Source: Alicyclobacillus herbarius DSM 13609 (lineage in GTDB: Bacteria; Bacillota; Bacilli; Alicyclobacillales; Alicyclobacillaceae). From it: DNA of 64,000 nucleotides. Positions 1 to 9,714 of this stretch are shown here, piece by piece (the first letter of the stretch is position 1; each line of letters opens with the position of its first letter). The notes beneath the pieces were generated by a model. The model saw nothing but the letters and a program-made list of their open reading frames with translations, was not told the DNA's origin and did no database searches. Position numbers and translations under genes: made by a program. The stretch lies in NCBI RefSeq assembly GCF_000430585.1, contig NZ_AUMH01000001.1, positions 186,001 to 250,000 on the forward strand. Direction: 5' to 3'.

Positions 1-1
1 T

Positions 2-2872
2 TCCGACATGTCGCCGGCAGAGCGGGAGTTTGTGTTGACATTGGCGCAGCATGCGGATCGGACGGTGGTCACGCTGCCTGTGGATTTGGAGCACCCAGAA
101 CGGGGAATCTGTCCAACGGCCGAACGGCTGCTCGCGGAGTTTAAGGAGCGGGCCGAGGAGCTCTGCCTCGGTATATCCATCCACACCCTTGCCGGTTCCC
201 CTGCCCGTTTCCAGGACAATCCCGACCTGGCGGTCATGGAGCGGTTTGCCTTGGCGGATGACCAGCCGACCACACTTAGGGCGGCAGCGCGCATTCAGGT
301 GGCGGTTGCCCAGAATCGGCGCGTGGAGGCAGATAGCATTGCCGGGGAAATCGCTCGGCTGGTCCACCAAGAGGGGATGTCGTACGCGGATGTGGCTGTG
401 ATTGTCCCGCACCTGGAGGATTACGCAGCGGTCTTGGAAGAACGGTTTGCGGAGCATCAAATCCCTTGCCAACACGATGTCTATCCACCTTTGGCCTCGC
501 ATCCGCTGGCACGCTTCACCCTGGCGGCTTTGTCCGCCGTGGAGGAGGGGTGTTCGCTCGAATCCATGCTCCGCCTCATCCGCACGCCGTTTTGCACCTT
601 GTCGATGGCCGAAGCGGATTGGCTGGAGATGTACCTTGTCAAGCACGAGGTCGAGGGCGTCAAGGTTTGGCAGCAGGCCGAGCCGTGGACGTTCTCGCAG
701 CAGTCTCGGGCGGGGTTCAAAAGTGAGGAATCCCTGGTTCGGGAGGACCAGCGTGCGGATGACCTGCGCCGTCGGTTGAGAGATCACATGTTGCCGTTCT
801 TCGAGGCGCTCAGCCGTCCCAGCCTGGCTGCCGACGAACTCGCCCGGCAGCTCTGGGACCTGTTTGAGCGCGTCGACGCTCGCGCCGAGATTGCCCGCTG
901 GTTGGTCGCCGGCCGCAGTGGCGAGGAAGACCCGGTGGCGGCCGGTGTCCACGAACAAGCCTGGCAAAAGCTGCTTGGACTCCTCGACGACTTTGCCGGC
1001 ACGCTGCCAGGGGCAGTACTGCCGCGTGGATTCTTGTTTCAACTCGTGCGCGCCTACCTGCAAGGTGAAGCCCTGGCCACCATCCCGAGCGGCTTGAATC
1101 GGGTCGTGGTGAGCGACATGGCGCGGGCGGCCGGATGGGAGCGTAAGGTGGTGTTCCTCGTCGGGGCGACCGACGGCGCCCTGCCGCTCAGGGTACACGA
1201 AACCGGGTTGTTGCGGCAGGAGGAGCGCGAGCAGTTTCAACACTGGTTTGGCCGGCGTTTAGGTGGAACGCTCGCCGATAGGCGGGCGGAAGCCCGTGCC
1301 CAGGCGTATTTCGCCCTGACGCGCGCGACCGAGCGGTTGTATTTCAGTTATCCGCTCGCGGATGCCGCAGGACGCGAATTGCGTCCATCGCGGGTCGTGG
1401 AACGAACGCGGCAGTTGTTTGCCGATGGGAGCGTGCCGTGGACGGTACACCGGGCCACAGGGGGAACGGCCTACGCGGTGGAGGAGGCAGAGCGGCGGTT
1501 GCCGTCCACTCCGGCTGCGGCATTGGCCGACGCGGTTCGTCGCGTGCGCCAGCGGTCGGTCGATCCGCTCGCGGCCGCCGTCCTGTTATGGCACCTTACT
1601 CAACCCGCAGGGGAGAGCGTGGTTGAGACGGTGTACGCGGGTTTACGGCATCGGACTACCGCCGCCAAACTGCCGCCGGCCTTGGCCAAAGCCTTATTTG
1701 GCCATCCGCTGACGGTCAATGTCTATCAGTTGGAGACATTTGCGGCTTGTCCGTATCGCCACTTCGTCGAATACGGTCTGAAGCTGCAGGAAGAGGAGAC
1801 GGCAGACGTTACGGCGGCGTTTCGGGGAGCCTTGATGCACGATGCCTTGGACGCGTTCGTCGCCAGGCAGCGTCAAGACCTGAAAGCCTGGCGGCAGATG
1901 GGCGACGAGGATGCCGTAGCGGCGATGCGCGCGGTGTTTGCCGAGGTTCTCGCCGCCAAGGGGCTTCATGCGGGGCAGCGTCAGGCGCTGCGTCGCCAGC
2001 AGGCGCTGTCGATCTTGGCCGTGTTGGAGGACGCGGCGGTCGTACTCACTCGCCACCTTCGCTATGGACGTTTCGCCCCCAGTTTCACGGAGCTGTCGTT
2101 TGGCGACCACCCGGACAACACCCTACCCGCGTTCGAGGTGGCGGACGAGCACGGCAGGGTGGTGCGCTTGCGCGGACGAATTGACCGCGTGGACGTGGTT
2201 CAGGACGGTGAGACGGCAGGTTTCCGCGTGTTGGATTACAAGTCGAGCGTTCAGGACCTCGACCTGACCGAGGTCGCGCACGGCCTGCGCCTGCAGCTGC
2301 CCGTGTACACCGCCGTGGTCGGAGCGTACGCAGAGCAACTGTTCGGCGTGTCGCTGCCTGCGGCGGGCATGGTCTACGTGCCGATTCACCGCAAACTGCC
2401 CGTCGACTTGGCGCCCCCAGGCGAAACCGAGGCCACGGAACGGTCGTATAAAGAGATGCGCAGCCGCGGCTGGCTGCTCGCCGACGCGGATTTGGTGCAG
2501 GCGATGGATGAGCGCGCCGGCAGCCAGGCCACCGACCTGTTCCCCGCTTTCTTTAAACAGGACGGATCGTGGCGGAAAACAGCGCCCGTATTAAGTCCCA
2601 AGGAGTGGCAGTGGCTGTTGGGGCGCGCGCTTGGACACGTGGTAGAAATCGGGGCGCGGATTCAGGACGGGGAGGTGGCTATCGCTCCGTATGACCTGAA
2701 CCGCAAGACCGCTTGCCAGTATTGCCCATATCACGCGGTTTGCCACATCGACAGGCGCTGGGACGCGCGGCCGCTTCGCCGTCTCGAGCCGTTCTCTCGG
2801 GAACGGATGCGCGAATGGGCCGGGTACGCAGCCCGGACGGAAAGGGGGAAACGGAGTGGCGTTTCGCAATGA
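2..2872 (+). CDS. addB: ATP-dependent nuclease subunit B (AddB), 5' end missing
   Basis: AddB is the second helicase-like and nuclease subunit of the AddAB (RecBCD-equivalent) complex, which resects double-strand breaks for RecA. The frame is open from the left edge, so roughly the first 200 residues, including the Walker A region, lie outside; the first ATG at 8 is not the real start. Counting from base 2, the C-terminal nuclease motif LDYKSS is near residue 745. The four iron-sulfur cysteines are visible: one in FAACPYRH near 583, then C905, C908 and C914 with the family spacing CxxCx5C. The stop codon overlaps addA by 17 bp, so the two subunits are probably translationally coupled. Confidence 0.96.
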   Translation, partial: SDMSPAEREFVLTLAQHADRTVVTLPVDLEHPERGICPTAERLLAEFKERAEELCLGISIHTLAGSPARFQDNPDLAVMERFALADDQPTTLRAAARIQVAVAQNRRVEADSIAGEIARLVHQEGMSYADVAVIVPHLEDYAAVLEERFAEHQIPCQHDVYPPLASHPLARFTLAALSAVEEGCSLESMLRLIRTPFCTLSMAEADWLEMYLVKHEVEGVKVWQQAEPWTFSQQSRAGFKSEESLVREDQRADDLRRRLRDHMLPFFEALSRPSLAADELARQLWDLFERVDARAEIARWLVAGRSGEEDPVAAGVHEQAWQKLLGLLDDFAGTLPGAVLPRGFLFQLVRAYLQGEALATIPSGLNRVVVSDMARAAGWERKVVFLVGATDGALPLRVHETGLLRQEEREQFQHWFGRRLGGTLADRRAEARAQAYFALTRATERLYFSYPLADAAGRELRPSRVVERTRQLFADGSVPWTVHRATGGTAYAVEEAERRLPSTPAAALADAVRRVRQRSVDPLAAAVLLWHLTQPAGESVVETVYAGLRHRTTAAKLPPALAKALFGHPLTVNVYQLETFAACPYRHFVEYGLKLQEEETADVTAAFRGALMHDALDAFVARQRQDLKAWRQMGDEDAVAAMRAVFAEVLAAKGLHAGQRQALRRQQALSILAVLEDAAVVLTRHLRYGRFAPSFTELSFGDHPDNTLPAFEVADEHGRVVRLRGRIDRVDVVQDGETAGFRVLDYKSSVQDLDLTEVAHGLRLQLPVYTAVVGAYAEQLFGVSLPAAGMVYVPIHRKLPVDLAPPGETEATERSYKEMRSRGWLLADADLVQAMDERAGSQATDLFPAFFKQDGSWRKTAPVLSPKEWQWLLGRALGHVVEIGARIQDGEVAIAPYDLNRKTACQYCPYHAVCHIDRRWDARPLRRLEPFSRERMREWAGYAARTERGKRSGVSQ

Positions 2873-5800
2873 CCGTTGGTCAGACAGTCAGCTGCGGGCG
2901 ATTGAAACCGTCGGACACAACCTGCTCGTCTCTGCGGGCGCCGGATCGGGCAAGACATCGGTATTGGTGGAGCGCGTGGTCCGCCGGATTGCCGGGGAAC
3001 ACGCGGTCGATCTCGACCGTTTGCTGATTGTCACCTTCACCGAGGCGGCTGCGGCAGAGATGCGCAACCGAATTGCCTTGCGTCTGCAGGAGCTTTTGGC
3101 CAAGGCCAGACAAGAGCGAGACAAAGGTGCCGTCCGGCGTCTGTCCCGACAATTGCTGCTGCTTGACCAGGCGCAGATTTCCACGCTCCATAGTTTCTGC
3201 ATGGAGGTGGTGCGTCGGAACTTTTTGTTCCTTGGAATTGAGCCCACGTTTCGCATTCTCTCGGAAGAGGAATCCGCTCTCTTGCGCCGGGAACAGTTTG
3301 AACGCCTGTTGGAGTCGCGCCTCGCTCGGGACGAAGCGGGGGCGTTTGCGGACACCCTGGTTCGGTTTCAAGCGGCGAATCCGCTGCGTCTGGCGGAACT
3401 GGTGTTTCGCATGGACACCTTTTCGCGCAGTCAGCCGGATCCCGCCGCTTGGCTAGATCAGGTGCAGGCGTCGTACGCCGAGGCCGAGGCCGTAGGGTTC
3501 TCTGGGCTAGCCTGGACGCCTGTGTTTCTCGAGTGGCTGGCGGAGGAGCTGGCGTACGCAGAGAAACTGTGTACCACCGCCCTGAACCTGGCCGGGGGTG
3601 CAGACGAACTGGCACAGTATACGGACAACCTGACGGCCGTCCGCCAGGCGTTGCGAGAATGGCGCGGTCAGCTGGAGGCTCAAGGTCTTGATGCGTCCCT
3701 GCCGACGGCCCAGGCGCTGCAAGGGCTTTTGAACGCGTCCGTGCGCGGGAAGAACCACCCCTGCAAGGAGGAGGTGAAGGCTCTGCGCGATGAGGCCAAG
3801 AAGGTTCTGCAGAAGGTGATTGCGATTGCGGGGCGCGGCGAGGCGTCGTTATTGGCCGACATCCGGGAGCTGGCGCCGCACGTGCAAGCCCTGGTGGAGT
3901 TTATACGGGAGTTCCAAACGCTGTATGAGACGGCCAAACGGCGGCGGCAGGCGCTCGACTTTACCGACTTGGAGCACCTGGCTCTCCGCGTGTTGCAAGA
4001 CCCAGAGAGCGGCGAACGCCATCGCCTTCAGCATCAGTTTGTCGAGGTGTTTGTGGACGAATACCAAGATACCAGTCCCATTCAGGATACCCTGGTCTCA
4101 GCCATCGCGCGGCCAGAAGGAAACCTGTTTGTCGTCGGGGACGTCAAACAGAGCATTTACCGGTTTCGCATGGCGGAGCCCGGATTGTTCCTGCACCGCT
4201 ACCATACGATGGGACGGACGGAGCCCGGAGAAGTCATTGAGCTGACCGCTAACTATCGCAGTCGCGTCGAGGTGGTGGACGCGGTCAACTTTTTCTTCAT
4301 GCAGTGGTTTGTCCCGGCGCTGGGCGGGATTGCGTACACGGAGGAGACGTGGATGGTGGCCGGCGCCAAATACCCGAAGGCCGAGGAGAGCGTCCATACG
4401 CTGGCCGGGCCGGTGGAGGTTCACCTTGTGGAGCGGATGAACGACGAGCAAGGCAAAGCAGACAACGACAGCGCCAGCGAAGACGGATGGACGCCGGAGG
4501 GCAGCGACAGCCCGGACGCGCTCGGGGATGCGGAGGTGTCCATCGAGGACCTGAACGCCTTAGAGCTAGAAGGTACAGTAATTGCACAACGGATTTTGGA
4601 GCTGATGGGCCAGGTGGACGGTCATCCGGCGCACCAAGTGTGGGATGCAGGGCTCAAACAGTATCGACCCCTGCAGTACCGCGACATCGTCATCCTCCTC
4701 CGATCCGCCCGCGGCCGCACCAATACGCTCCTGGACGTGTTGGCCCGGCACAAGATTCCGGCTTATGGGGCGACGTCCACCGGTTTTTACGGGGCGCTGG
4801 AGGTGCGCTGGCTGACCAGCGCACTGGCTGCTATTGACAACCCGCGCCGCGAGGTGGCGCTGGCGGCCCTGCTCCGCTCGCCGCTGGTCGGGTTGAACGA
4901 CGTGGAGTTGGCGCAAATCCGGCTCTTTGCCAGCGGCAATTATTACGACGCTCTACGCCAGGCCGTGCGCGCCGCTGAGTCTGGCGAGGCGGGGAAGGAG
5001 ACGGAGGGGGATCAACCCGTTCTCTCGAAGGAGTTAGCGGAGCGTCTGCGCCGCTTCTGGCGTCGGTTTTCAGCCTGGCGGCAGGCGGCGCGGCAAGACC
5101 CGGTTGAGGTCGTGCTGCGTAAGGTCCTTGCGGACACCCACCTGATGGCGTTTCTTTTGGCGATGCCGGGAGGCGAAATCCGCCGCGCCAATGTCGAGCT
5201 TCTATTGGACAAGGCGCGTGAGTTTGATAACAGTACGCGGGACGGGGTGTTTGGCTTCGTTCGGCGGCTGGGCGACATCGTCTCGCACCAGATGGACACC
5301 GGTGAGGCCCAGGCCATTGCGGCCGGGGAGGATGTGGTCCGGGTGATGACGATTCACCAGAGCAAGGGCCTCGAATTCCCGGTCGTCTTCGTGGCGGATT
5401 TGGGTAAATCGTTCTATCAAGACCCGCAGGAGAAGGCGTATCCGTTGCACCCCGAGTTGGGGGTGGGACCCCAGTTTGTCGACGGGAGTGGCCGTCGCCG
5501 CTGGGTCACCATGCCGTCGGTGGCCTTGGCCGAGATCAATCGTCGTGAGTTTCTGGCGGAGGAAGCGCGGGTGCTCTACGTGGCCCTGACGCGGGCGCGG
5601 GAACGACTGATTTTGGTCGCCTCGATGAAAAACGTCGAAGAGCGGCTGCGTCGTGCACTGCAAGGGGTTCCCAGTGAAGGCAGGGCACTGCCCAGTTTTT
5701 GGCTCATGCGGGCCCGGGGCTATGTGGACTGGTTGCTCCCTGCGCTCCTGCGTCATCAAGATGGCAGCGGGCTGCGGCAGGCTGTACAGACGGACGCGGC

Positions 5801-6779
5801 CCATACCGGCGTGCTGCATCCTCTCGCGGGCGTCTATGACCATCCGGCTCGCTTTCACGTCCAGCTTTGGAACGCATCCTTGCCCGGAGCGAAGCCCATC
5901 CCGCTCATCGGCTGGCAGCCTGCCGAGACGGAAGAGTCAGGGCAATGGGTGGATTTCTCGGCCTTTTGCGCGTGGCTCAAGCAAAACACGGAGGATGCCA
6001 CCGAAAGCATGGTGTCGGCGGCGCTTCTTGGGGCTACGGACAGACCATTGTGGACGGACGTCCCGGGAAAAGTATCCGCCACCGATTTACGACGGCTTTG
6101 GGTGGCCCGAAGGCCTGCGCAGGGAAAGGCAAAGCCAGGACGGCTGTCGTTGGCCGCGGCCGAGAACCTGCTCGAGACGCCGCAGTTCATCGACGGCAAG
6201 GCGTCACCGCGCGCCAGCGGCAGCGCCTACCACGCGGTCATGCAGCACATTGACTTTACGGTACCATCGACCCGTACGGCGGTCGAAGCGGCCTTGGACG
6301 AGCTTTGCCGTTTAGGACGAATCAGCGCCGAGGAGCGCGAAACGGTGGTCGTGGACGACGTGTTGGCGTTTTTACAGTCTGACCTGGGCCAAAGGGCCGC
6401 TCGTGCCAAGCGCGTCTGGCGCGAGCAACCGTTCTTCGCCCGCCTTGAGCTTGCGCACCCAGAGACGGATGCCGTGCGGATCGACAAGGCGAACCCTGGC
6501 ACGGAGACGAACCGGTTTGTGGTGGTGCAGGGTGTCATCGATCTCATGTTCGAAGAGGAGGACGGATTTGTCTTGGTCGACTACAAAACGGATAAGGTGC
6601 AGGCGGGCAAGGTGACCGAGCATGCGGCAGAGTACGCCGCCCAGGTGGCCGCTTACCTGCGGGTTGTAGAGGCCGCAGTTCGTCCGCGACCGGTCTCGGC
6701 CTGGCTGTACTTTGTGCGCGCGCGCGCGGTGGTGCCGATGTCTGCAGTGGATTTGTCCAGCGTCTTCACGGACCAATGA
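2856..6779 (+). CDS. addA: ATP-dependent helicase/nuclease subunit A (AddA)
   Basis: AddA is the UvrD-like 3'-5' helicase plus nuclease subunit of AddAB. The GTG start follows AAAGGGGG (2841-2848) and lies inside the end of addB. Motifs in order are Walker A SAGAGSGKT (about residues 26-34), Walker B VDEYQDT (about 400), the helicase motifs TIHQSKGLEFP and LYVALTRARERL, and the nuclease motif LVDYKTDK (about 1240). At 1307 residues it is somewhat longer than the usual length of about 1230. Part of the excess is an acidic, Ser/Asp/Glu-rich stretch at about residues 529-568. No other gene of the pathway follows; the next gene has its own promoter. Confidence 0.97.
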   Translation: MAFRNDRWSDSQLRAIETVGHNLLVSAGAGSGKTSVLVERVVRRIAGEHAVDLDRLLIVTFTEAAAAEMRNRIALRLQELLAKARQERDKGAVRRLSRQLLLLDQAQISTLHSFCMEVVRRNFLFLGIEPTFRILSEEESALLRREQFERLLESRLARDEAGAFADTLVRFQAANPLRLAELVFRMDTFSRSQPDPAAWLDQVQASYAEAEAVGFSGLAWTPVFLEWLAEELAYAEKLCTTALNLAGGADELAQYTDNLTAVRQALREWRGQLEAQGLDASLPTAQALQGLLNASVRGKNHPCKEEVKALRDEAKKVLQKVIAIAGRGEASLLADIRELAPHVQALVEFIREFQTLYETAKRRRQALDFTDLEHLALRVLQDPESGERHRLQHQFVEVFVDEYQDTSPIQDTLVSAIARPEGNLFVVGDVKQSIYRFRMAEPGLFLHRYHTMGRTEPGEVIELTANYRSRVEVVDAVNFFFMQWFVPALGGIAYTEETWMVAGAKYPKAEESVHTLAGPVEVHLVERMNDEQGKADNDSASEDGWTPEGSDSPDALGDAEVSIEDLNALELEGTVIAQRILELMGQVDGHPAHQVWDAGLKQYRPLQYRDIVILLRSARGRTNTLLDVLARHKIPAYGATSTGFYGALEVRWLTSALAAIDNPRREVALAALLRSPLVGLNDVELAQIRLFASGNYYDALRQAVRAAESGEAGKETEGDQPVLSKELAERLRRFWRRFSAWRQAARQDPVEVVLRKVLADTHLMAFLLAMPGGEIRRANVELLLDKAREFDNSTRDGVFGFVRRLGDIVSHQMDTGEAQAIAAGEDVVRVMTIHQSKGLEFPVVFVADLGKSFYQDPQEKAYPLHPELGVGPQFVDGSGRRRWVTMPSVALAEINRREFLAEEARVLYVALTRARERLILVASMKNVEERLRRALQGVPSEGRALPSFWLMRARGYVDWLLPALLRHQDGSGLRQAVQTDAAHTGVLHPLAGVYDHPARFHVQLWNASLPGAKPIPLIGWQPAETEESGQWVDFSAFCAWLKQNTEDATESMVSAALLGATDRPLWTDVPGKVSATDLRRLWVARRPAQGKAKPGRLSLAAAENLLETPQFIDGKASPRASGSAYHAVMQHIDFTVPSTRTAVEAALDELCRLGRISAEERETVVVDDVLAFLQSDLGQRAARAKRVWREQPFFARLELAHPETDAVRIDKANPGTETNRFVVVQGVIDLMFEEEDGFVLVDYKTDKVQAGKVTEHAAEYAAQVAAYLRVVEAAVRPRPVSAWLYFVRARAVVPMSAVDLSSVFTDQ

Positions 6780-6791
6780 GATAGAACGCGT

Positions 6792-6840
6792 TTGACAAGT
6801 TTCCAAACGAAGGCATAGAATGGATTTGAGCAAGCGCTTG
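6792..6840 (+). promoter_or_regulatory. Promoter and palindromic operator of the TetR-paa operon
   Basis: TTGACA (6792-6797) and TAGAAT (6816-6821) are separated by 18 bp. A perfect 10-bp palindrome, CAAGCGCTTG (6831-6840), covers the expected transcription start, 25 bp before the regulator start codon. This is where an autoregulating TetR repressor would bind; that assignment is inference. Confidence 0.7.
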
Positions 6841-6865
6841 TTTGTTCGGAATGAGAGGTGGACCG

Positions 6866-7450
6866 ATGGCGGTACGTGGCCGGCGCCAACAGATTTTAGA
6901 AGCGGCGAGTGTGTTGTTCAGCACGAAAGGCTATCACGGGACGACCATTCGGGATATTGCCGATGAGAGTGGCTTGTTGTCAGGCAGTTTGTACGCTCAC
7001 ATTCGAACGAAGGAGGATTTGCTATTTGAAATTACCAATCACGTCGCGGATGCGTTTCTGGAGCGTCTGACGCCGATTGCGGCTAGTTCTGATCCGCCCG
7101 CGCACAAGTTTCGGGCCGCTTTGGCGGCGCATGTCGGCGTTGTGGCCGAAAACCTGCCGGCCGGTGCGGTGTTTTGCCACGAGTGGCGGGCCCTGGGCGG
7201 TGAGCGACGGCAGCTCATCCAGGAGAAACGGGATGCCTATGAGCAGTTGTGGGCACGCATCATTGAGGAAGGCGTCGAAAACGGGGATTTTGCTCCGGAA
7301 TTGTCTCGGTTTTCTCGCATCGTGACCCTGTCGGTCGCGAACTGGCTGTACCAATGGTACCATCCGGATGGCGACTTAACCCCGGAGGAAGTGTCCGACG
7401 CATTGGCGGACGTCATCCTGAACGGACTGGCGAGGAGGGAATGCTCGTGA
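6866..7450 (+). CDS. TetR family regulator of the paa genes
   Basis: The N-terminal TetR helix-turn-helix is clear (residues about 5-50: RRQQILEAASVLFSTKGYHGTTIRDIADESG, here given in broken form as RRQQILEAA, FSTKGYHGTTI and RDIADESG), followed by a variable ligand-binding domain; about 194 residues in all. An upstream TTG at 6842 is in frame, but ATG 6866 has GAGAGGTGG just before it. The stop overlaps paaA by 4 bp (GTGA), so regulator and epoxidase are co-translated. By position it is probably a phenylacetyl-CoA-responsive PaaR-like or FadR-like repressor of the operon and of itself. The ligand is not readable from the sequence. Confidence 0.85.
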   Translation: MAVRGRRQQILEAASVLFSTKGYHGTTIRDIADESGLLSGSLYAHIRTKEDLLFEITNHVADAFLERLTPIAASSDPPAHKFRAALAAHVGVVAENLPAGAVFCHEWRALGGERRQLIQEKRDAYEQLWARIIEEGVENGDFAPELSRFSRIVTLSVANWLYQWYHPDGDLTPEEVSDALADVILNGLARRECS

Positions 7451-8403
7451 GTGTGGCAGTCCAGCACGACGAAAGTGAAAAGCTCGAACAGTTTATGGCC
7501 CGCATTGAGCGCGGCGAAAAGATTGAGGCCACCGATTGGATGCCGGATGATTACCGCCGCATCCTGTTGAAGTTTATTCAGATGCACGGGGTCAGCGAGA
7601 TTATGGGGGCGTATCCGGAGAAAGAATGGGTGCCCAAGGCTCCGACGCTGCGCCGCAAGTTGGGTCTAATGTCAAAGGTTCAGGACGAGGTGGGGCACGG
7701 ACAGCTGCTCCTGCGCGTGGCGGAAGAACTCGGGGCGCCGCTCGGGGTAACCCGGGAGTCGCTGATTACGGACATCTTTTACGGACGTACAAAGTTTCAC
7801 AATGTCTTTCATATGGATTCTCCCACCTGGGCGGACGCCGGGGTCATCGGCTGGCTGGTCGATGGGGCAGCCATCATCGCGCAGACGGCCTTGCTGGATA
7901 CCTCCTACGCTCCGTATGGTCGGGTTCTCAAGCGCATTTGCGCCGAGGAGAGTTTCCACATGCAGCACGGCGAGTCCATTATCTTGTCCCTGGCGGAAGG
8001 TACGGCGGAGCAGCGGCAGATGCTGCAGGACGCGGTCAACCGCTGGTGGGAATCGCTGTACTTTTTCTTTGGCCCGCCGACCATCTCGCGTTCGGCCGAA
8101 CTGATGATGAAGTACCGAATTCGGGAGAAAACGAACGAGCAGTTGCGGCAAAAGTTCCTTTCTCGCTACGTGCCGCGAATCCGCGCCCTTGGTCTCACGG
8201 TGCCCGATCCGAACCTGCGTTTTGACGAGGAGACGCAGACCTGGTCATACACGCAGCCGGATTGGGAGCGTCTTGGCCGGATGGTGAGGGAGAACTGCGG
8301 TCCTAAGTCGCAGGAGCGAATTGCCTTGCGGAGGCAGGCGCATGAAGGCCAGCAATGGGTGCGAGAAGCCATGCGCCAAACAGGGCAGGCCGCAGCGGTT
8401 TGA
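7447..8403 (+). CDS. paaA: Phenylacetyl-CoA 1,2-epoxidase catalytic subunit PaaA
   Basis: PaaA is the di-iron oxygenase subunit that epoxidises the ring of phenylacetyl-CoA. It is a ferritin-like protein with the two iron-binding ExxH-type motifs visible: QDEVGHGQ (residues about 79-86) and CAEESFHMQHGES (about 165-177). The start is taken as GTG 7447 because the AGGAGGG at 7433-7439 lies 7 bp ahead. The in-frame ATG at 7441 is too close to that site, and longer versions run back into the TetR gene. The resulting 318 residues match the family length. It overlaps the regulator by GTGA and is followed by paaB, C and D. Confidence 0.96.
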   Translation: MSVAVQHDESEKLEQFMARIERGEKIEATDWMPDDYRRILLKFIQMHGVSEIMGAYPEKEWVPKAPTLRRKLGLMSKVQDEVGHGQLLLRVAEELGAPLGVTRESLITDIFYGRTKFHNVFHMDSPTWADAGVIGWLVDGAAIIAQTALLDTSYAPYGRVLKRICAEESFHMQHGESIILSLAEGTAEQRQMLQDAVNRWWESLYFFFGPPTISRSAELMMKYRIREKTNEQLRQKFLSRYVPRIRALGLTVPDPNLRFDEETQTWSYTQPDWERLGRMVRENCGPKSQERIALRRQAHEGQQWVREAMRQTGQAAAV

Positions 8404-8433
8404 GAACCCAAAGGCGTTGGGGGTGAACCAGAA

Positions 8434-8775
8434 ATGCGTTTGCAAGAGGCGGAAGGCCTGTATCACCCGTATGAGGTATTCGTCCAGTATGACCATCTAC
8501 AGCATCATCAGCACGTCGGCAGCGTCCTGGCTCCGTCTCCGGAAGTAGCCCTGCAGATGGCCCGTGAGAATTTCCTCCGCCGTGAGCGGGCGGTGAACAT
8601 CTGGGTGGTGGCCAAAGACCAAATTCACGCCACAGCCTATGAGGATACGGACTTTTTCGCGCAGGAGTTCGACCGTTCCTACCGCCGGGTGGACGGGTAT
8701 TCGGCGGAGAATGCACGGCGCTGGAAACGGTTCAAGCAGCGGGCGCTGCAACTGGAAGACATGATAAAGGACTGA
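8434..8775 (+). CDS. paaB: Phenylacetyl-CoA epoxidase subunit PaaB
   Basis: This 113-residue protein resembles the small PaaB subunit, with the signature run YEVFVQ, HVGSVLAPSPEVAL and AREN, then INxWVV-type strands. PaaB is needed for assembly or activity of the PaaA-PaaC complex and has no catalytic residues. A GGGGGTGAA ribosome site lies ahead of ATG 8434. It sits 30 bp after paaA and about 1 bp before paaC, as expected for one transcript. Confidence 0.92.
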   Translation: MRLQEAEGLYHPYEVFVQYDHLQHHQHVGSVLAPSPEVALQMARENFLRRERAVNIWVVAKDQIHATAYEDTDFFAQEFDRSYRRVDGYSAENARRWKRFKQRALQLEDMIKD

Positions 8776-8776
8776 T

Positions 8777-9583
8777 GTGAGGATGGCAACGGTTTGCACA
8801 AGCCCAGCCGATGTCCTGGCGCATCCGGAGTTCAAGGAGGCGTTGTTGGCCCTTCTGATGGACTTAGCGGACGACGAGTTGACGATAGGTCACCGGGATT
8901 CGGAATGGCTCGGTCTGGCGCCGGACATTGAAGGCGACATCGCGTTCAGCTCCATCGCCCAGGACGAGGTGGGACATGCGACCTTCTTCTTTGACCGCAT
9001 CTGCGAACTCACGGGTGAAGACGCGGATGAACTGGCGTTTGCCCGCGCTGCGGACAAGCGGCGTAACGCCCGACTCCTGGAGCGGGAAAACGGGGATTGG
9101 GCAGAGACCATTCTCCGCCATTACGTGTACGATGTGTTTGACCGCGTGCGTCTTGAGGCACTCACAGGGAGCAGTTACACTCCGCTGGCGGAGGGCGCCG
9201 TGAAGATGTTGCGTGAGGAGTATTATCACCTCCTGCACATGGAAACGGTGTTGGGCCGGCTGAGCGGCGGCGGGGAGGCTCGCCAGCGTGTGGAACGGGC
9301 GCTGGATGCCCTTCGTCCGGAGTTTGGAACCTTGTTCTCCGGTGCGCTGCAAGACCCGCGATTACAGCGTTTGGGCATTCTCACGGCGTCTGGAGAGGAG
9401 ATTGCGGCTGTCTGGCAGCGGGAAGTGCAGGACCATCTGCAAGCCTGGCGGCTTCCGGTCCCGCCGGAACTGCAGCGTGTCCAACCGATTCCGGATGGTC
9501 GGAGTACGCATACGCCGGCCCTGGAACGAATGCTCAAGGTGATGGCGGAGGTCTATGCAGCGAATCCATCCGCCGCGTGGTAA
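8777..9583 (+). CDS. paaC: Phenylacetyl-CoA epoxidase structural subunit PaaC
   Basis: PaaC is the ferritin-like, non-catalytic partner of PaaA. The fold is recognisable from LMDLADDELTIGHRDSEW and the conserved AQDEVGHATFF helix, with EEYYHLLHM further on (about residues 145-155). The GTG at 8777 directly follows the paaB stop, with AAAGGA ahead. ATG 8783 is an equally possible start and removes only two residues. Length (268) is normal for the family. Confidence 0.94.
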   Translation: MRMATVCTSPADVLAHPEFKEALLALLMDLADDELTIGHRDSEWLGLAPDIEGDIAFSSIAQDEVGHATFFFDRICELTGEDADELAFARAADKRRNARLLERENGDWAETILRHYVYDVFDRVRLEALTGSSYTPLAEGAVKMLREEYYHLLHMETVLGRLSGGGEARQRVERALDALRPEFGTLFSGALQDPRLQRLGILTASGEEIAAVWQREVQDHLQAWRLPVPPELQRVQPIPDGRSTHTPALERMLKVMAEVYAANPSAAW

Positions 9584-9714
9584 GAGAGATGTGTGGTGAG
9601 TGAGATCCGTCGAACCGTGGCGAGCAGCCCTAGAAGACGAAACAGGATGAGCAGTCCGGACACATCGACACTTTGGCGCAGGGACAACTGAGCCCGTCAA
9701 GAGGGGGGATAAAG

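Noticed and set aside
9595-9693. Short frame between paaC and paaD starting GTGGTGAGTGAG
   Set aside because: About 32 residues, very basic, weak ribosome site and no recognisable feature.
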